A stretch of DNA of 64,000 bases from Inquilinus sp052078665 (GCF_052078665.1 NZ_JBQJIK010000018.1:40045-104044), one strand, 5' to 3'; numbered from the stretch's first letter, positions 52,058-61,176 are shown. Program-made: numbers and translations. The notes: generated by a model not told the origin, from the letters alone.

Positions 52058-53485
52058 CTAGGTGCCGGGCGGTCCGCGGCGCACGGCCTCGGTCAGGCCG
52101 GCCTCCAGCAGCGCCGCCTCCATCGCCCGGCCCAGGCCCAGCACCGCCTCGTCGGCGAAGCGGTGGCCGACGATCTGCAGCCCGACCGGCAGGCCCTGCG
52201 GCGTCAGCCCGGCCGGCAGCGACAGGGCGGGGCAAGGGGACAGCAGGTTGAACGGGGCGGTCATGTCGAGGCCGCCATAGCGCCCATCCGGGTCGTCGGC
52301 GGCGAAGTCGTCATCGGTCAGGGTGACGGGCGGCGGCGGGACGGCGCAGGTCGGGCACAGCAGGGCGTCGCGGCCGGCCAGGATCGGGGCCAGCTCGTCC
52401 CACATCGCGCTGCGCAGGATCTCGATCCGCTTGACCTCGGCAGCGCCCAGGGTCAGGCCGCGGTCGATCAGCCCGACCAGGATCGGGTCCATCCGGTCGC
52501 GGTACTCCGCCAGCCGGTGGCCGTGGAACGCCGCCATGAACACGCACCACAGGTCGAGCCAGCGGTCGCTCACCGCCCGGGTCCAGGGCAGGCGCACCTC
52601 CTCGACCACGGCGCCGGCGCGGCGCAGCGCCTCCGCCGCCGCCAGGACCGCGGCCTCGACCGCCGGGTCCACGGCGTAGTAGCCGAGATCCAGCGACAGG
52701 CCGAAGCGCCGCCCGGCCAGCCCGTCGATCCGCGTCGCCGCAGCGTCGAAGGGCAGGGGCAGGGAGTTGATGTCCTCGTCGCTCGGCCCCGCGGTCGCGG
52801 CCAGGAAGGCGACGGCGTCGTTGACGCAGCGGGCCAGCGGGCCGAAATGCGAGATGTCGTCGAACTGGCTGGGCAGGATGGTCATCGGGATCCGGCCCAG
52901 GCTCGGCTTGAACCCGACCACGCCGCAGAAGGCGGCCGGGATCCGCACCGACCCGCCCATGTCGGTGCCCTCGGCGAAGGGCACCACACCGGCCGCGACC
53001 GCGGCGCCGGAGCCGCCGGAGGAGCCGCCCGGCGTCCGCTCCGGGTCCCAGGGGTTGCGGGTGACGCCCCAGCGCGGGCTGTAGGTGAAGCTGGAATGGG
53101 CGAATTCCGGGGTGGTGGTCTTGCCGATCACGATCGCGCCCGCCGCCTCCAGCCGCCGGACCACCAGCGCCGACCGGTCCGGCACCCAGTCGCCGGTCGA
53201 ATGCGAACCCAGCGTGGTCAGATGCCCGCCGGTCGGCGTCAGGTCCTTGATCGCCACCGGCACGCCGTGCAGGGGGCCGAACGGCCGGCCGGCCGCGACC
53301 GCCTCGTCGGCCGCGGCGGCGGCGGCCAGGGCCTCGTCGTCGAGGATCAGGGTGAAGCAGTTCAGCCGGGCCTGCGCCGCATGGGCGCGGTCCAGGGCGC
53401 CGGTAATCACCTCGCGGGCGCTGGTCCGGCCGGCGGTGATGTCGGCGGCGATGGCGCGGGCGCTGGACGGGGGCGTGTCGGGCAT
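52058..53485 (-). CDS. Amidase-signature family amidase
   Basis: 475 residues. The Ser-cisSer-Lys triad is readable: Lys80 in GVPVAIKD, cis-Ser155 in TPGGSSGGSGAA and Ser179 in GTDMGGSVRIPA. These hydrolases cut small amides, ureas or carbamates. No gatB or gatC is present nearby, and the C-terminal half differs from GatA, so it is a stand-alone amidase. The substrate is unknown. Confidence 0.92.
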   Translation of the reverse strand: MPDTPPSSARAIAADITAGRTSAREVITGALDRAHAAQARLNCFTLILDDEALAAAAAADEAVAAGRPFGPLHGVPVAIKDLTPTGGHLTTLGSHSTGDWVPDRSALVVRRLEAAGAIVIGKTTTPEFAHSSFTYSPRWGVTRNPWDPERTPGGSSGGSGAAVAAGVVPFAEGTDMGGSVRIPAAFCGVVGFKPSLGRIPMTILPSQFDDISHFGPLARCVNDAVAFLAATAGPSDEDINSLPLPFDAAATRIDGLAGRRFGLSLDLGYYAVDPAVEAAVLAAAEALRRAGAVVEEVRLPWTRAVSDRWLDLWCVFMAAFHGHRLAEYRDRMDPILVGLIDRGLTLGAAEVKRIEILRSAMWDELAPILAGRDALLCPTCAVPPPPVTLTDDDFAADDPDGRYGGLDMTAPFNLLSPCPALSLPAGLTPQGLPVGLQIVGHRFADEAVLGLGRAMEAALLEAGLTEAVRRGPPGT

Positions 53486-53578
53486 CTCTCGATCCTCAGG
53501 GACGGCTTGCGGCCTGCGCCGCTCCGCCCAAGGATAGCGGGCTGGAGCGGAAAGGCAGGAGTTCGTCGGGCCTCCAAT

Positions 53579-54289
53579 CTAGCCCGGGGTGGGCGAAGTC
53601 CAAGGCACCTGCCTCATGAAGTCGGCGAGAATGGCCTCGGATGCGCTATCCTGGACCGGCGTGACGCGGTACTTCACGATCCAGAGGTTCTGGACGTAGC
53701 AGAAGATGTAGATCTCCGACCGCACCAACCCCTTCGTGTTGTTGATGAAGTCGCGGGTCTCGTAGGTCACGACATTCCCCGGCACGCCGGCTTCACCGTG
53801 CGGCGGCCTGATCGCGCCTTCACGAAGCAGCCGAGCTTCGGGATGGAAGTCCAGGAGCTCCTGCTTTCGTCGATCCTGCTCCTGCCGGCACAGCTCGCTG
53901 CGGATCAACCCCTCCGAAAGGCGGACCGCTGCCGCGTCGGCTTCTTTCGGGGGCTTGAGGGCGAAGGCCAGCGGAACGGGGTAGACATAGGCCGAGATCC
54001 GCATCCGGCCTGAGGGCGTCGGCACATCATAATTGGCGCTGACATCCCGTCCCTTGTCGTCGAACTGCGTGACGGTGACCCGGACGAAGCGGGAGCCCGC
54101 GGCCGTGCCATCCGTCGGAAAGGCCATGCCTGAGCCGGCATGAACATAGCGGCCCTGGACGGCGACCTCTCCCGGCTGGGACAGGATCGGCGTCGAGCCT
54201 TCAGGGGTTCGTGGCCCGGCGCATCCGGCCAGGACCAGGAACCCCACGGCACACCATCGGGCCGATCCGGCCCTGAAGCTTTTCGGCAT
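53579..54289 (-). CDS. Hypothetical lipoprotein
   Basis: 236 residues from ATG 54289 with GGGAGGGGG upstream. The signal peptide ends in the lipobox VLAGC. The rest contains Tyr- and Val-rich strands (GRMRISAYVYPVPLAFAL, VTYETRDFINNTKGLVRSEIYIFCY). No family is recognised. GC and codon use are slightly lower than in the neighbours. Confidence 0.65.
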   Translation of the reverse strand: MPKSFRAGSARWCAVGFLVLAGCAGPRTPEGSTPILSQPGEVAVQGRYVHAGSGMAFPTDGTAAGSRFVRVTVTQFDDKGRDVSANYDVPTPSGRMRISAYVYPVPLAFALKPPKEADAAAVRLSEGLIRSELCRQEQDRRKQELLDFHPEARLLREGAIRPPHGEAGVPGNVVTYETRDFINNTKGLVRSEIYIFCYVQNLWIVKYRVTPVQDSASEAILADFMRQVPWTSPTPG

Positions 54290-54389
54290 CGCCCCCTCCC
54301 TGTGATGCCGCTCCACGATGCCATAGCTTGCGGAACGGAGCGAGGCGGGGGCCTCGAAGGGGGATGGACCCGCCGAAACGGGCGCCGCG

Positions 54390-55193
54390 TCAGGCGGCCT
54401 GGGACAGCGGCGCCGCGTCGGCCGGCAGGGTGACGCCCAGATCGATCACGGCCTTGAGCGGCAGGTGATCCGAGGCGATCCGCGACAGCGCGCTGCGATG
54501 GACGTCCACCTGGTGCAGCACGCCTTGCGGCCAGCCCAGGATACGATCGAGCGAGATCAGCGGCAGCGGGGCGGGGAAGCTGGGCGGGCTGGCCTGCAGC
54601 GGCCCGAACAGTGCGCCGAGCGGCCGTAGCGAGGAGCGCCGCCCGGGACGCCATTCGTTGAGGTCGCCGACCAGCAGCGTCGGCATGCTCTCGCCCTCGG
54701 CGATCTCGTCGAGAATCATCGCCGCCTGGCGCATCCGGCAGCGCCGCAGCAGGCCGAAATGAGCCGCCACCACCCGCAGGCGGCCGGCGGGCAGCGCCAG
54801 CTCGGTGACGATGGCGCCGCGCGGTTCGGCGCCCGGCAGCGTCAGGCGGCGCAGGCGGGTGACCACGCCGTTCCGCACCAGCAGGGCATTGCCGTGCCAG
54901 CCATGGCCGTCGGGCAGGTCGGAGACATGCACCAGATGCAGGCCGCTGTCGCGGCGCAGCGTCTCGGCGTCGAGCAGGCCGGAGCGGCGGCCGAACCGGC
55001 GGTCGACCTCCTGCAGCGCCACCACGTCGGCGTTGAGCTCGGCGACCACGTCGGCGATGCGCAGCGGGTCGAAGCGCCTGTCCAGGCCGACGCATTTGTG
55101 CACGTTGTACGACCCGACCACGACCGTCCGGACGGGGGCCGTCGGTGTCTCGGGCAGGCTACCAGCGCGGAAGGATGCGTCGTACGGGGCCAT
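54390..55193 (-). CDS. Endonuclease/exonuclease/phosphatase (EEP) family protein
   Basis: 267 residues from ATG 55193. EEP-fold catalytic segments: GSYNVHKC, ALQEVDRRFG (Glu), HFGLL, VGDLNEW (Asp/Asn) and IASDHLPLKAVIDL (Asp-His). It is a Mg-dependent phosphodiester- or phosphate-cleaving enzyme of unknown substrate. No signal peptide is visible. The neighbour on the same strand, the lipoprotein, is 100 bp away. Confidence 0.88.
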   Translation of the reverse strand: MAPYDASFRAGSLPETPTAPVRTVVVGSYNVHKCVGLDRRFDPLRIADVVAELNADVVALQEVDRRFGRRSGLLDAETLRRDSGLHLVHVSDLPDGHGWHGNALLVRNGVVTRLRRLTLPGAEPRGAIVTELALPAGRLRVVAAHFGLLRRCRMRQAAMILDEIAEGESMPTLLVGDLNEWRPGRRSSLRPLGALFGPLQASPPSFPAPLPLISLDRILGWPQGVLHQVDVHRSALSRIASDHLPLKAVIDLGVTLPADAAPLSQAA

Positions 55194-55508
55194 CTCGGTT
55201 CCGAAAGCCGGGACCGTCAGACAGCACCCGGGACTAGCGGGATTTAATCTACCACGGCGCCGATGCCAAGATGCCGCGACGGAATGTACCGCCCCAGGCC
55301 CTGGCTGCATCGATGGAGAAGGCAGGGATCTGCGGGTGCTTGAACCCCGAGAGGCAGCCCCGTTGCCCGTTTCCGGCAAGTCGAGCAAGACCACGATGCG
55401 CAGAATATGAATCTATCTGCAGAGATCAGGATATTGTTTTCTTTGTTCTTCAGTGACGTCGGCTGTGAATAATTGCGATGCTTTTCTGAGTATGGAGTTC
55501 GGGAAAAC
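55194..55508. other. Divergent spacer with an AT-rich promoter zone
   Basis: 315 bp between two outward genes. The last 110 bp (about 55400-55505) are clearly AT-rich (ATATTGTTTTCTTTGTTC) and probably hold the promoter of the repeat protein. No RNA gene or operator was recognised. Confidence 0.45.
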
Positions 55509-56126
55509 ATGGACCGAGACGCCGAACCGATTTCAGATCAGTGGCGATACGGCGAGCCCGGCAGCGACAATGTGCTTTATCTGCCGCGTCGAGACGGTGC
55601 GAGGGATCCGAAGGGCGATCCGGGCCATGTCGTCTCGCAGGAAGACAGGTACGTGTCCGGAACCCATTTCGAGGCGCCGCTGATCGTGTATCGCCCCGAC
55701 GGCTCGCTGAAGTCCGAATGGTGGTTCAGCGCGGATGGCGCCCATCGCATCGACGGGCCTGCCTATGTCCGCCACAACCGGGACGGCAGCCGCGTCGAGC
55801 ACTGGTACCTGCATCACCGCCGGCACCGGACCAGCGGGCCCGCGGTCATCGAGTGGACGAACGACGGCAGCGTGCGGCGCGCCCAATGGTGGATCGGCGG
55901 CAGGGAGGTCACGGAGATCGCGGAATCCTTCCTGGCCGAGGCCGAGGCGCCCTGGCCGTTCGACACGGCGGACGAGAGCACCTTTCTCCGCCGCTGTGTC
56001 GGCGAGCTGCGCTCTCGCCGCCCGGGCGACGAGATCATGCGGCCGGAACCGATCGTGGTCGGCGTGTGCCTGGCCAGCCTGTTCTGGCTGCCTGTGGTTC
56101 TGACGGTCGCACTGCTCTGGGCTTAG
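55509..56126 (+). CDS. Hypothetical protein with three 27-residue repeats and a C-terminal membrane helix
   Basis: 205 residues from ATG 55509. Three consecutive 27-residue units begin at PLIVYRPDGS, PAYVRHNRDGS and PAVIEWTNDGS, each with a DGS turn, then Trp/Tyr, then a basic H-R-x-x-G end. This resembles the GxxHRxDGPA repeat proteins seen in diverse bacteria and large viruses. Residues about 180-205 are one hydrophobic helix ending in ALLWA. It is probably a tail-anchored membrane protein with the repeats in the cytoplasm (inference). Confidence 0.6.
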   Translation: MDRDAEPISDQWRYGEPGSDNVLYLPRRDGARDPKGDPGHVVSQEDRYVSGTHFEAPLIVYRPDGSLKSEWWFSADGAHRIDGPAYVRHNRDGSRVEHWYLHHRRHRTSGPAVIEWTNDGSVRRAQWWIGGREVTEIAESFLAEAEAPWPFDTADESTFLRRCVGELRSRRPGDEIMRPEPIVVGVCLASLFWLPVVLTVALLWA

Positions 56127-56139
56127 CGGGCTTGGCCCG

Positions 56140-57138
56140 TCAGCGGTCATCCGCCGCCGATGGCTCCGGATGCTGGCCGGCCGCCGCCGTGCCGCGCCCG
56201 GACCGCGGCGGCCGGCCGAACTGCTTCTTGTACAGCCGATAGAAGGTCGACGCGTTGCTGAAGCCGTAGTCCAGCAGGATGGTCGCCACCTTCTTCCTGC
56301 CCTGCTCGAGATCGCGACGCGCGGCTTCGAGCCGCAGGGTGATGATGGTCTCCCGCAGGGATGCGCCCAGCCGCTCGAACAGGCCGTACAGCTTTCGCGG
56401 CGAGATCTCGAAATGCCGGGCGATGGATTCGGGCGAGAGGTCCCGGCTGCTCAGGTTCTCGGTGATGTGCATCTTGATCTGCTGGTGCAGCATCCGGTCC
56501 CTGTCATGGGTGCGCGACGGAGCCATCCCGAGCAGATAGGCGCGGATGATCTCGACCAGATGGTTGAACGACGGAACCTCCGGGATGGCCGTCAGCTCCG
56601 CCCCCTGGTCGCTGGTCATCAGCTCGTTGTGGAACCGGATATAGGTCGTGATCGCCTCGCTGTTGATCACCGCGAGGGCCTCCAGGCCCGGGAACAACGC
56701 CTCGGCGCCCTGGGTGATGTGAAGCCAGTCGAGGAGACAGGAGCGCCCGGACTCCTTCTCCAGGACCAGATCGAAATCGCAGCTGCCGTCGAGGACGACG
56801 GCCGCGCCCGGCTTCAGCCGGACAGTCTGGTCCTTGATCAGGAGCGCGCAGCTGTTGCCGGTGGCGATGACGAGGCAATGGGCGGAGGCGGGGGTGCCCA
56901 GCGCGCCGCGGCGGCGGAGGATTCCGGGCGTGCAGTACAGCCGCAGGGACCGATGATCTTCGACGATGCCGAGCTTGGCCGTGACCCGGAACGGCACATC
57001 GGTGGTCGGCACGAAGTCCGCGTGCAGCAGCGGCTGGCAGAACTGTGACCGGAAATAGTCGACACCTCCCTCATACAGCATCGAGCCGGATGTCGTGACG
57101 CGCTGGCCGGCCGAGGCGGTTTGGTGGGGGATGACCAT
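56140..57138 (-). CDS. AraC-family transcriptional regulator, paralog 1
   Basis: 332 residues. The N-terminal sensing part begins SGSMLYEGGVDYFRSQFCQPLL. The C-terminal double helix-turn-helix comprises LSPESIARHFEISPRKLYGLFERLG and VATILLDYGFSNASTFYRLYKKQFGRPP. It shares N- and C-terminal sequence with the AraC genes at 58.1 and 61.2 kb. No structural gene is adjacent. Confidence 0.9.
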   Translation of the reverse strand: MVIPHQTASAGQRVTTSGSMLYEGGVDYFRSQFCQPLLHADFVPTTDVPFRVTAKLGIVEDHRSLRLYCTPGILRRRGALGTPASAHCLVIATGNSCALLIKDQTVRLKPGAAVVLDGSCDFDLVLEKESGRSCLLDWLHITQGAEALFPGLEALAVINSEAITTYIRFHNELMTSDQGAELTAIPEVPSFNHLVEIIRAYLLGMAPSRTHDRDRMLHQQIKMHITENLSSRDLSPESIARHFEISPRKLYGLFERLGASLRETIITLRLEAARRDLEQGRKKVATILLDYGFSNASTFYRLYKKQFGRPPRSGRGTAAAGQHPEPSAADDR

Positions 57139-58071
57139 CGTCTTGCATCACCGGTGGCGGGAACATCGGAGGAGCGCGGCATCCGTCTCCGCGGCCGTTT
57201 ATGCGGCGATGGAGGCCGGGGTCGGCGCGCATGCATCCGATATAGCGGGGTTGGCAGGCCGATTGGCGCGACTTGGAATATCGTCCTGCGCAGATGTGAT
57301 ATCAATTTATGCAGGACAATATCGATTGATGCGGCCGCTGGGAGGCCGCTCGCGTAAGACCGTGACAGCGCTCCGGACGGTCCGGAATTCCGACATTCAC
57401 ATGCCCGGGCTCGCGGCAGCCGGACGCCTTCCGCCTCGGCTGCGCTCTCCGGCGGACGGTGCGCCGACGTGTCATGCTTTGGGCGAAGATCTGCTCCGGG
57501 TCGGACGACACGATCGGTTTTTACCATCACAAAGGACATCTTCGGATGATCTCGACCGCCCAGGCGGTTTGTTGGAACAGGGGCTGCCGGGGAACGTTCC
57601 CTATGGTAACGTCACCATGGTGCGGCGGGCCCGGCAAGGATTCGGAAGGAATGCCCCCCGATTCTTCTATTTCTCCGCAGCCCACTGTCTTTCAGGAATT
57701 CAAAATGAAATATTATTTCGATTCTATGAGAGGGGATAAACTTATTGTGATTTAAATTCACCACGCTTAGTTATCTCTGCGGTTCGGGAAGCACAAATCG
57801 AAGGAACCTCTCTGATGGATTGCGTGACCCTGTCTTGCTTCCCCGACCAGGCAACAGACATCTGGTTGAGATGAGGCCGCTCCTTCGCCGGAGCTGCGGA
57901 GTTGCCGATGCTGCATTGCAGTCCCGGGGCCCGACAGCGCCCGTCCTGGATCGCCTGTGGCGCCGGTACGGGCCGTGTCCGGTGATGGCGATCCGTGTTC
58001 TTCGTGAGAGCAAAGTCCTATCGCGAAGCCGCATGACCACGCCACGCGCATGACGCTGCAGACATTGAGAC
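57139..58071. other. Long spacer between two divergent AraC paralogs
   Basis: 933 bp with no convincing intact gene. It includes an inverted repeat TCCTGC ... GCAGGA (57284-57316) inside a patch with repeated ATATCG, close to the start of the left AraC gene, and a markedly AT-rich patch at about 57690-57790. Confidence 0.45.
57705..57755 (+). pseudogene. Possible stub of a DUF6894-like small protein
   Basis: The AT-rich 16-codon frame reads MKYYFDSMRGDKLIVI and stops at TAA. It resembles the N-terminus of the small DUF6894 proteins (which begin M-x-R-Y-F-F-D-x-R-D-G-D-x-L-I). If so, the gene was cut after its first 16 codons. The match is short and recalled from family knowledge. Confidence 0.25.
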
Positions 58072-58977
58072 ATGCGAGAGAGTTCTGCCTGGGGATCCAT
58101 CCTGTGCGCTGGCCCGGACGAGCATTGCCGACAGCTGTGCCAGCCGCTTCTCGATGCCTCGCTGGAGCCGCTGGGAAACCAGTCCGGGCCCGCCAATGTG
58201 CTGTTCGGCTTCGTCGGCCGGCACCGGGCCATCCAGATCCGCTCGGGTCCCGGCGTCATCCGTCGGCCGGCCGGGGGCTTCTCCCGGCTCGGCGACCACT
58301 ACCTGGTCCTGGTGCCCTGGAGCGCCTGCCTGCTGATCAGCGGGGAGCAGAGCTGCGCCCTCGCGCCCGGCATGGTCGCCGCCATCGACGGCGATCGGGG
58401 CTTCGAACTGCAGCTGGGTGACGGCGGCGGCGAGAGCCATATGGTCGACTGGCTGCACATCGCGGCGCCCAGCCTGCCGGAGCTGCGCCGGGCGACCGGC
58501 TGCATCGCCATGACCAGCTTCATGCTGGCGCGCTACGTGTCCAGCCATGCGAGGCTGATCGTCAAAGGGGTCGGGGCAGACGAGCCGCTGGCGGCGCGAA
58601 TGCCGATCTTCGACTACATCCGCAGGGCGATCAGGGACTATGTGCAGCAGGCGGATGCGGCGGAGCCCGAGGGGCCGCGGTCGCTCCACCGAATCCAGTC
58701 CTTCATCGAGAGCCATGTGAAGCATCCGCAGCTGGGGGCCGATCTGATCGCCCGGGAATTCGGCATCTCCAAGCGCAAGCTGTACGCCGTCGTCGGCGAG
58801 AGCGGCGCCTCGCTGCACGACATGATCATGGCGGCGCGGCTGGAGGCGGCGCATCGGGCCATCGAGGCCGGCGGACAGAAGATGGCGAGCATGATCCGCG
58901 ACCACGGCTTCACCAACGCCTCGACCTTCTACCGCAACTACAAGCGGCGGTTCGGCCGGACGCCGCGGGCCGGGTAG
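58072..58977 (+). CDS. AraC-family transcriptional regulator, paralog 2
   Basis: 301 residues. It starts with WGSILCAGPDEHCRQLCQPLLDASLEP. The double helix-turn-helix at the end is LGADLIAREFGISKRKLYAVVGESG and MASMIRDHGFTNASTFYRNYKRRFGRTP. It is closest to paralog 3 at 61.2 kb (shared IFDYIRRAIRDY and SKRKLY). Its 3' end overlaps the convergent TetR gene by 40 bp. Confidence 0.9.
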   Translation: MRESSAWGSILCAGPDEHCRQLCQPLLDASLEPLGNQSGPANVLFGFVGRHRAIQIRSGPGVIRRPAGGFSRLGDHYLVLVPWSACLLISGEQSCALAPGMVAAIDGDRGFELQLGDGGGESHMVDWLHIAAPSLPELRRATGCIAMTSFMLARYVSSHARLIVKGVGADEPLAARMPIFDYIRRAIRDYVQQADAAEPEGPRSLHRIQSFIESHVKHPQLGADLIAREFGISKRKLYAVVGESGASLHDMIMAARLEAAHRAIEAGGQKMASMIRDHGFTNASTFYRNYKRRFGRTPRAG

Positions 58978-59636
58978 GGCTCCGAATCCTGATTTGGGGC
59001 GTCTGGCCCCGCGCTCGGGATTCCCAGGACGCCGCAGGCCAGATCGATGACCTTTTCGATCTCGACTGGATCGAAGGGGTCCAGCCCGGTCAGGATGCGG
59101 TATTCGTGGGCGAAGACGAAGCTCATCGTCACCGAGCCGATGAAGGCATAGTGGAGCCGACCCGGATCTCCGGGCCGCGCCGCCCCGGCGGCTTGGGCGG
59201 CACGGATCAGGCCGGTCGAGAAGTCGAAATAGGGGCGCATGTGGGTTTCGATCAGCCACCGGATCCGGGTATTGTCGATTCGCCCCTCAAAGGTGACGAT
59301 GCGGTGGAATTCCGGCCGTCGCGCGGCGAACAGAACGAATTCCCGCACCATGATCCGCAGGGCCTGCTGGGGGCTCTGGCCCGCCAGTCGCACCAGCATG
59401 TCGGCGAACTGCGCGGCGACTTCGCTCATGATCGAGGCGAGCGCAGCCCGCCACAGCCCTTCCTTGGTCTTGAAGTGATAGACGACCAGCTGGTGCATTA
59501 CACCAGCGCGATCCGCAATCTGCCGTAGGCTTGCTCCCTCGAAGCCGAGCGTGGAAAACACCTCCAGCGCGGCCGCCAGAATCCGCGCGCTGCCGTTCTC
59601 CTGGCGCGTTCCGTCGATCATTGTGCTGTGTTCCAC
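58938..59636 (-). CDS. TetR-family transcriptional regulator
   Basis: 232 residues from GTG 59636, which has GGAGG six bases ahead (the ATG at 59621 is five codons later). The helix-turn-helix is ILAAALEVFSTLGFEGASLRQIADRAGVMHQLVVYHFKTKEGLW (split here over residues about 16-60). The C-terminal ligand domain is like those of CerR-type TetR proteins (DUF1956-like), though this is uncertain. Two palindromes 44-95 bp upstream are its likely operators, so it probably represses itself. No divergent target gene is seen. Confidence 0.88.
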   Translation of the reverse strand: MEHSTMIDGTRQENGSARILAAALEVFSTLGFEGASLRQIADRAGVMHQLVVYHFKTKEGLWRAALASIMSEVAAQFADMLVRLAGQSPQQALRIMVREFVLFAARRPEFHRIVTFEGRIDNTRIRWLIETHMRPYFDFSTGLIRAAQAAGAARPGDPGRLHYAFIGSVTMSFVFAHEYRILTGLDPFDPVEIEKVIDLACGVLGIPSAGPDAPNQDSEPYPARGVRPNRRL

Positions 59637-59679
59637 GCTGTCCTCCGTTCCGCCGACCGCGCCACCCCGATGGATTATT

Positions 59680-59730
59680 GACTTTCCGGATGGAAAGTCC
59701 ATTCTTGCGAGCCTTTCCGAACGGAAAGTC
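59680..59730. promoter_or_regulatory. Paired TetR operators
   Basis: GACTTTCCGGATGGAAAGTC (59680-59699, perfect 8-bp arms) and CTTTCCGAACGGAAAG (59713-59728, within a GCCTTTCC ... GGAAAGTC frame) share the half-site CTTTCC/GGAAAG. The centres are 31 bp apart, about three helical turns, placing both dimers on one face of the DNA just upstream of the TetR gene. Confidence 0.8.
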
Positions 59731-59828
59731 AGCGGATGGAGGCGCGGTCCGTGACATTGGACTCGAGCGTGATCTTCGCCCGAGACAGCCGGGCGCGCGG
59801 GCCTTTGTGCGCCGCGCGGACAGCATCG

Positions 59829-60911
59829 TCAACCGGGTGTCCGGTCCTCTCCGGCCGGGGCGGCCGTGCTGCCGCGCAGGAGAAGCCGGCTCGACAGGGT
59901 GGTGTTGAGAGGCGACGGGGCGGCGCCATCCGCAAGCTGCAGCATGATCTCCGCGGCGCGGGATCCGAGATCCTCGGTCGGCTGCGCCAGCGTGGTCAGG
60001 GGCGGATCGCAGAAGGCCCCGACCGCGGCCCCGTCGAAGCCGACGACGGAGACGTCGCCGGGCACCGCGACGCCGTGCGACCGGACCGTGGCGATGAACG
60101 AGATCGCGGCATCGTCGGCGCAGCAGATCACCGCGGTCGGGCGCCGCTGCATCGCCAGATAGGCCTGCGCCGCCTCGACGCCGCTTCGCAGGCCTTCGTT
60201 GAAGCCGAAACGGCCCCCATGGCGGATCACGGCCGCCTCCGAGAGGCCCGCCGTCGCCAGGGCGTCGAGCAGGCCGGAGTAGCGCTCGACCTCGTGGTAG
60301 TTGCCGGCCTCGCCGGCGACATAGAGGAACGACCGGTGGCCGAGGGCGGCCAGGTGGAGCGCACCCTCCCGCATCGCGCCGCGATCATTCGTGACCACGC
60401 TCGGGATGCCGGCCGCACTGCGGTCGATCAGCAGCGACACGACCGGGACGTCAGCGTCAGTGAGCGATCGGCGCCCGTAGGACGGCAGGGCCTCGGCTCC
60501 GAAGACGACCACGCCGCGGACGGAGCCGCCGAAGGCCTGGCTGAGGATGTGCCGCTCGGCGGCCGGGGAGTTGCGGTTGCAGAACAGGAGATCGAAGCCA
60601 TGTTCCGAGAGGGTGGCGGCGAGGCTCTGCACCACCGCTGGAATGATCTGGGCGACGCCGAAGATGGTGCTCGGGCCCGGCAGGGTGGCCATGATGTTCG
60701 TGGATTTGCCGGCGCGCAGGCTCCGTGCCGCGGCGTTCGGGATATAGCCGAGCTGCTCCGCCGCGGCGGCGACGCGCCGCCGGGTCTCCTCGTTGACCCG
60801 GCCGGGAATGGCGAGGGCCCGGCTGACCGTGGAGGTGGCGACGCCCGCCAGGCGCGCGACATCGCTCATCAACGGCCCCGAACTCCGGCCGTCCCTGGGT
60901 CGCCTTGGCAT
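59829..60911 (-). CDS. LacI-family transcriptional regulator
   Basis: 360 residues from ATG 60911 with AAGGAGC upstream (the ATG at 60869 would begin right at the HTH). The helix-turn-helix/hinge is MSDVARLAGVATSTVSRALAIPGRVNEETRRRV and NAAARSLRAGKS. The periplasmic-binding-protein-like sugar domain follows, including GVVVFGAEAL and VVGFDGAAVGAFCDPPLTTL. It lies on the same strand upstream of the TetR gene and is divergent from AraC paralog 3. Confidence 0.93.
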   Translation of the reverse strand: MPRRPRDGRSSGPLMSDVARLAGVATSTVSRALAIPGRVNEETRRRVAAAAEQLGYIPNAAARSLRAGKSTNIMATLPGPSTIFGVAQIIPAVVQSLAATLSEHGFDLLFCNRNSPAAERHILSQAFGGSVRGVVVFGAEALPSYGRRSLTDADVPVVSLLIDRSAAGIPSVVTNDRGAMREGALHLAALGHRSFLYVAGEAGNYHEVERYSGLLDALATAGLSEAAVIRHGGRFGFNEGLRSGVEAAQAYLAMQRRPTAVICCADDAAISFIATVRSHGVAVPGDVSVVGFDGAAVGAFCDPPLTTLAQPTEDLGSRAAEIMLQLADGAAPSPLNTTLSSRLLLRGSTAAPAGEDRTPG

Positions 60912-61042
60912 GCCGTTCGTGCTCCTTCCGCCCCGTCTCATCCGTGAAAGAATTGTTGCAAATGTGGCGGCTGGCCGGGGGCGTTCCGTGGTCTCAGCGG
61001 GCCGGAAGAAAAATCTTGCAAACAATCCGACAATCACTATCG

Positions 61043-61060
61043 TTGGCAAACGATTGCCAA
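61043..61060. promoter_or_regulatory. LacI-type operator
   Basis: TTGGCAAACGATTGCCAA: 7-bp perfect inverted arms around ACGA, typical of LacI/GalR sites. It lies between the LacI gene and AraC paralog 3. Looser relatives, TTGCAAACAA near 61015 and TTGTTGCAAA near 60953, may be extra sites. Confidence 0.75.
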
Positions 61061-61176
61061 GCATCGCCCGGATCGACTGGAAGGGTTCGTTCCGTGATGT
61101 TGGCCAACCAGACCCCTGCAGGCGACGCTGTCTGCCCAGGGGCGATTTTCTCCAACCCACTTTCATCAACCGACCG

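Noticed and set aside
52058..53485. GatA (glutamyl-tRNA amidotransferase subunit) as an alternative for the amidase
   Set aside because: No gatB or gatC neighbours are present, and the substrate-side half differs from GatA.
59736..60947. A 403-codon plus-strand frame opposite the LacI gene
   Set aside because: It starts inside the TetR promoter region and mirrors the LacI coding strand; there is no SD or domain.
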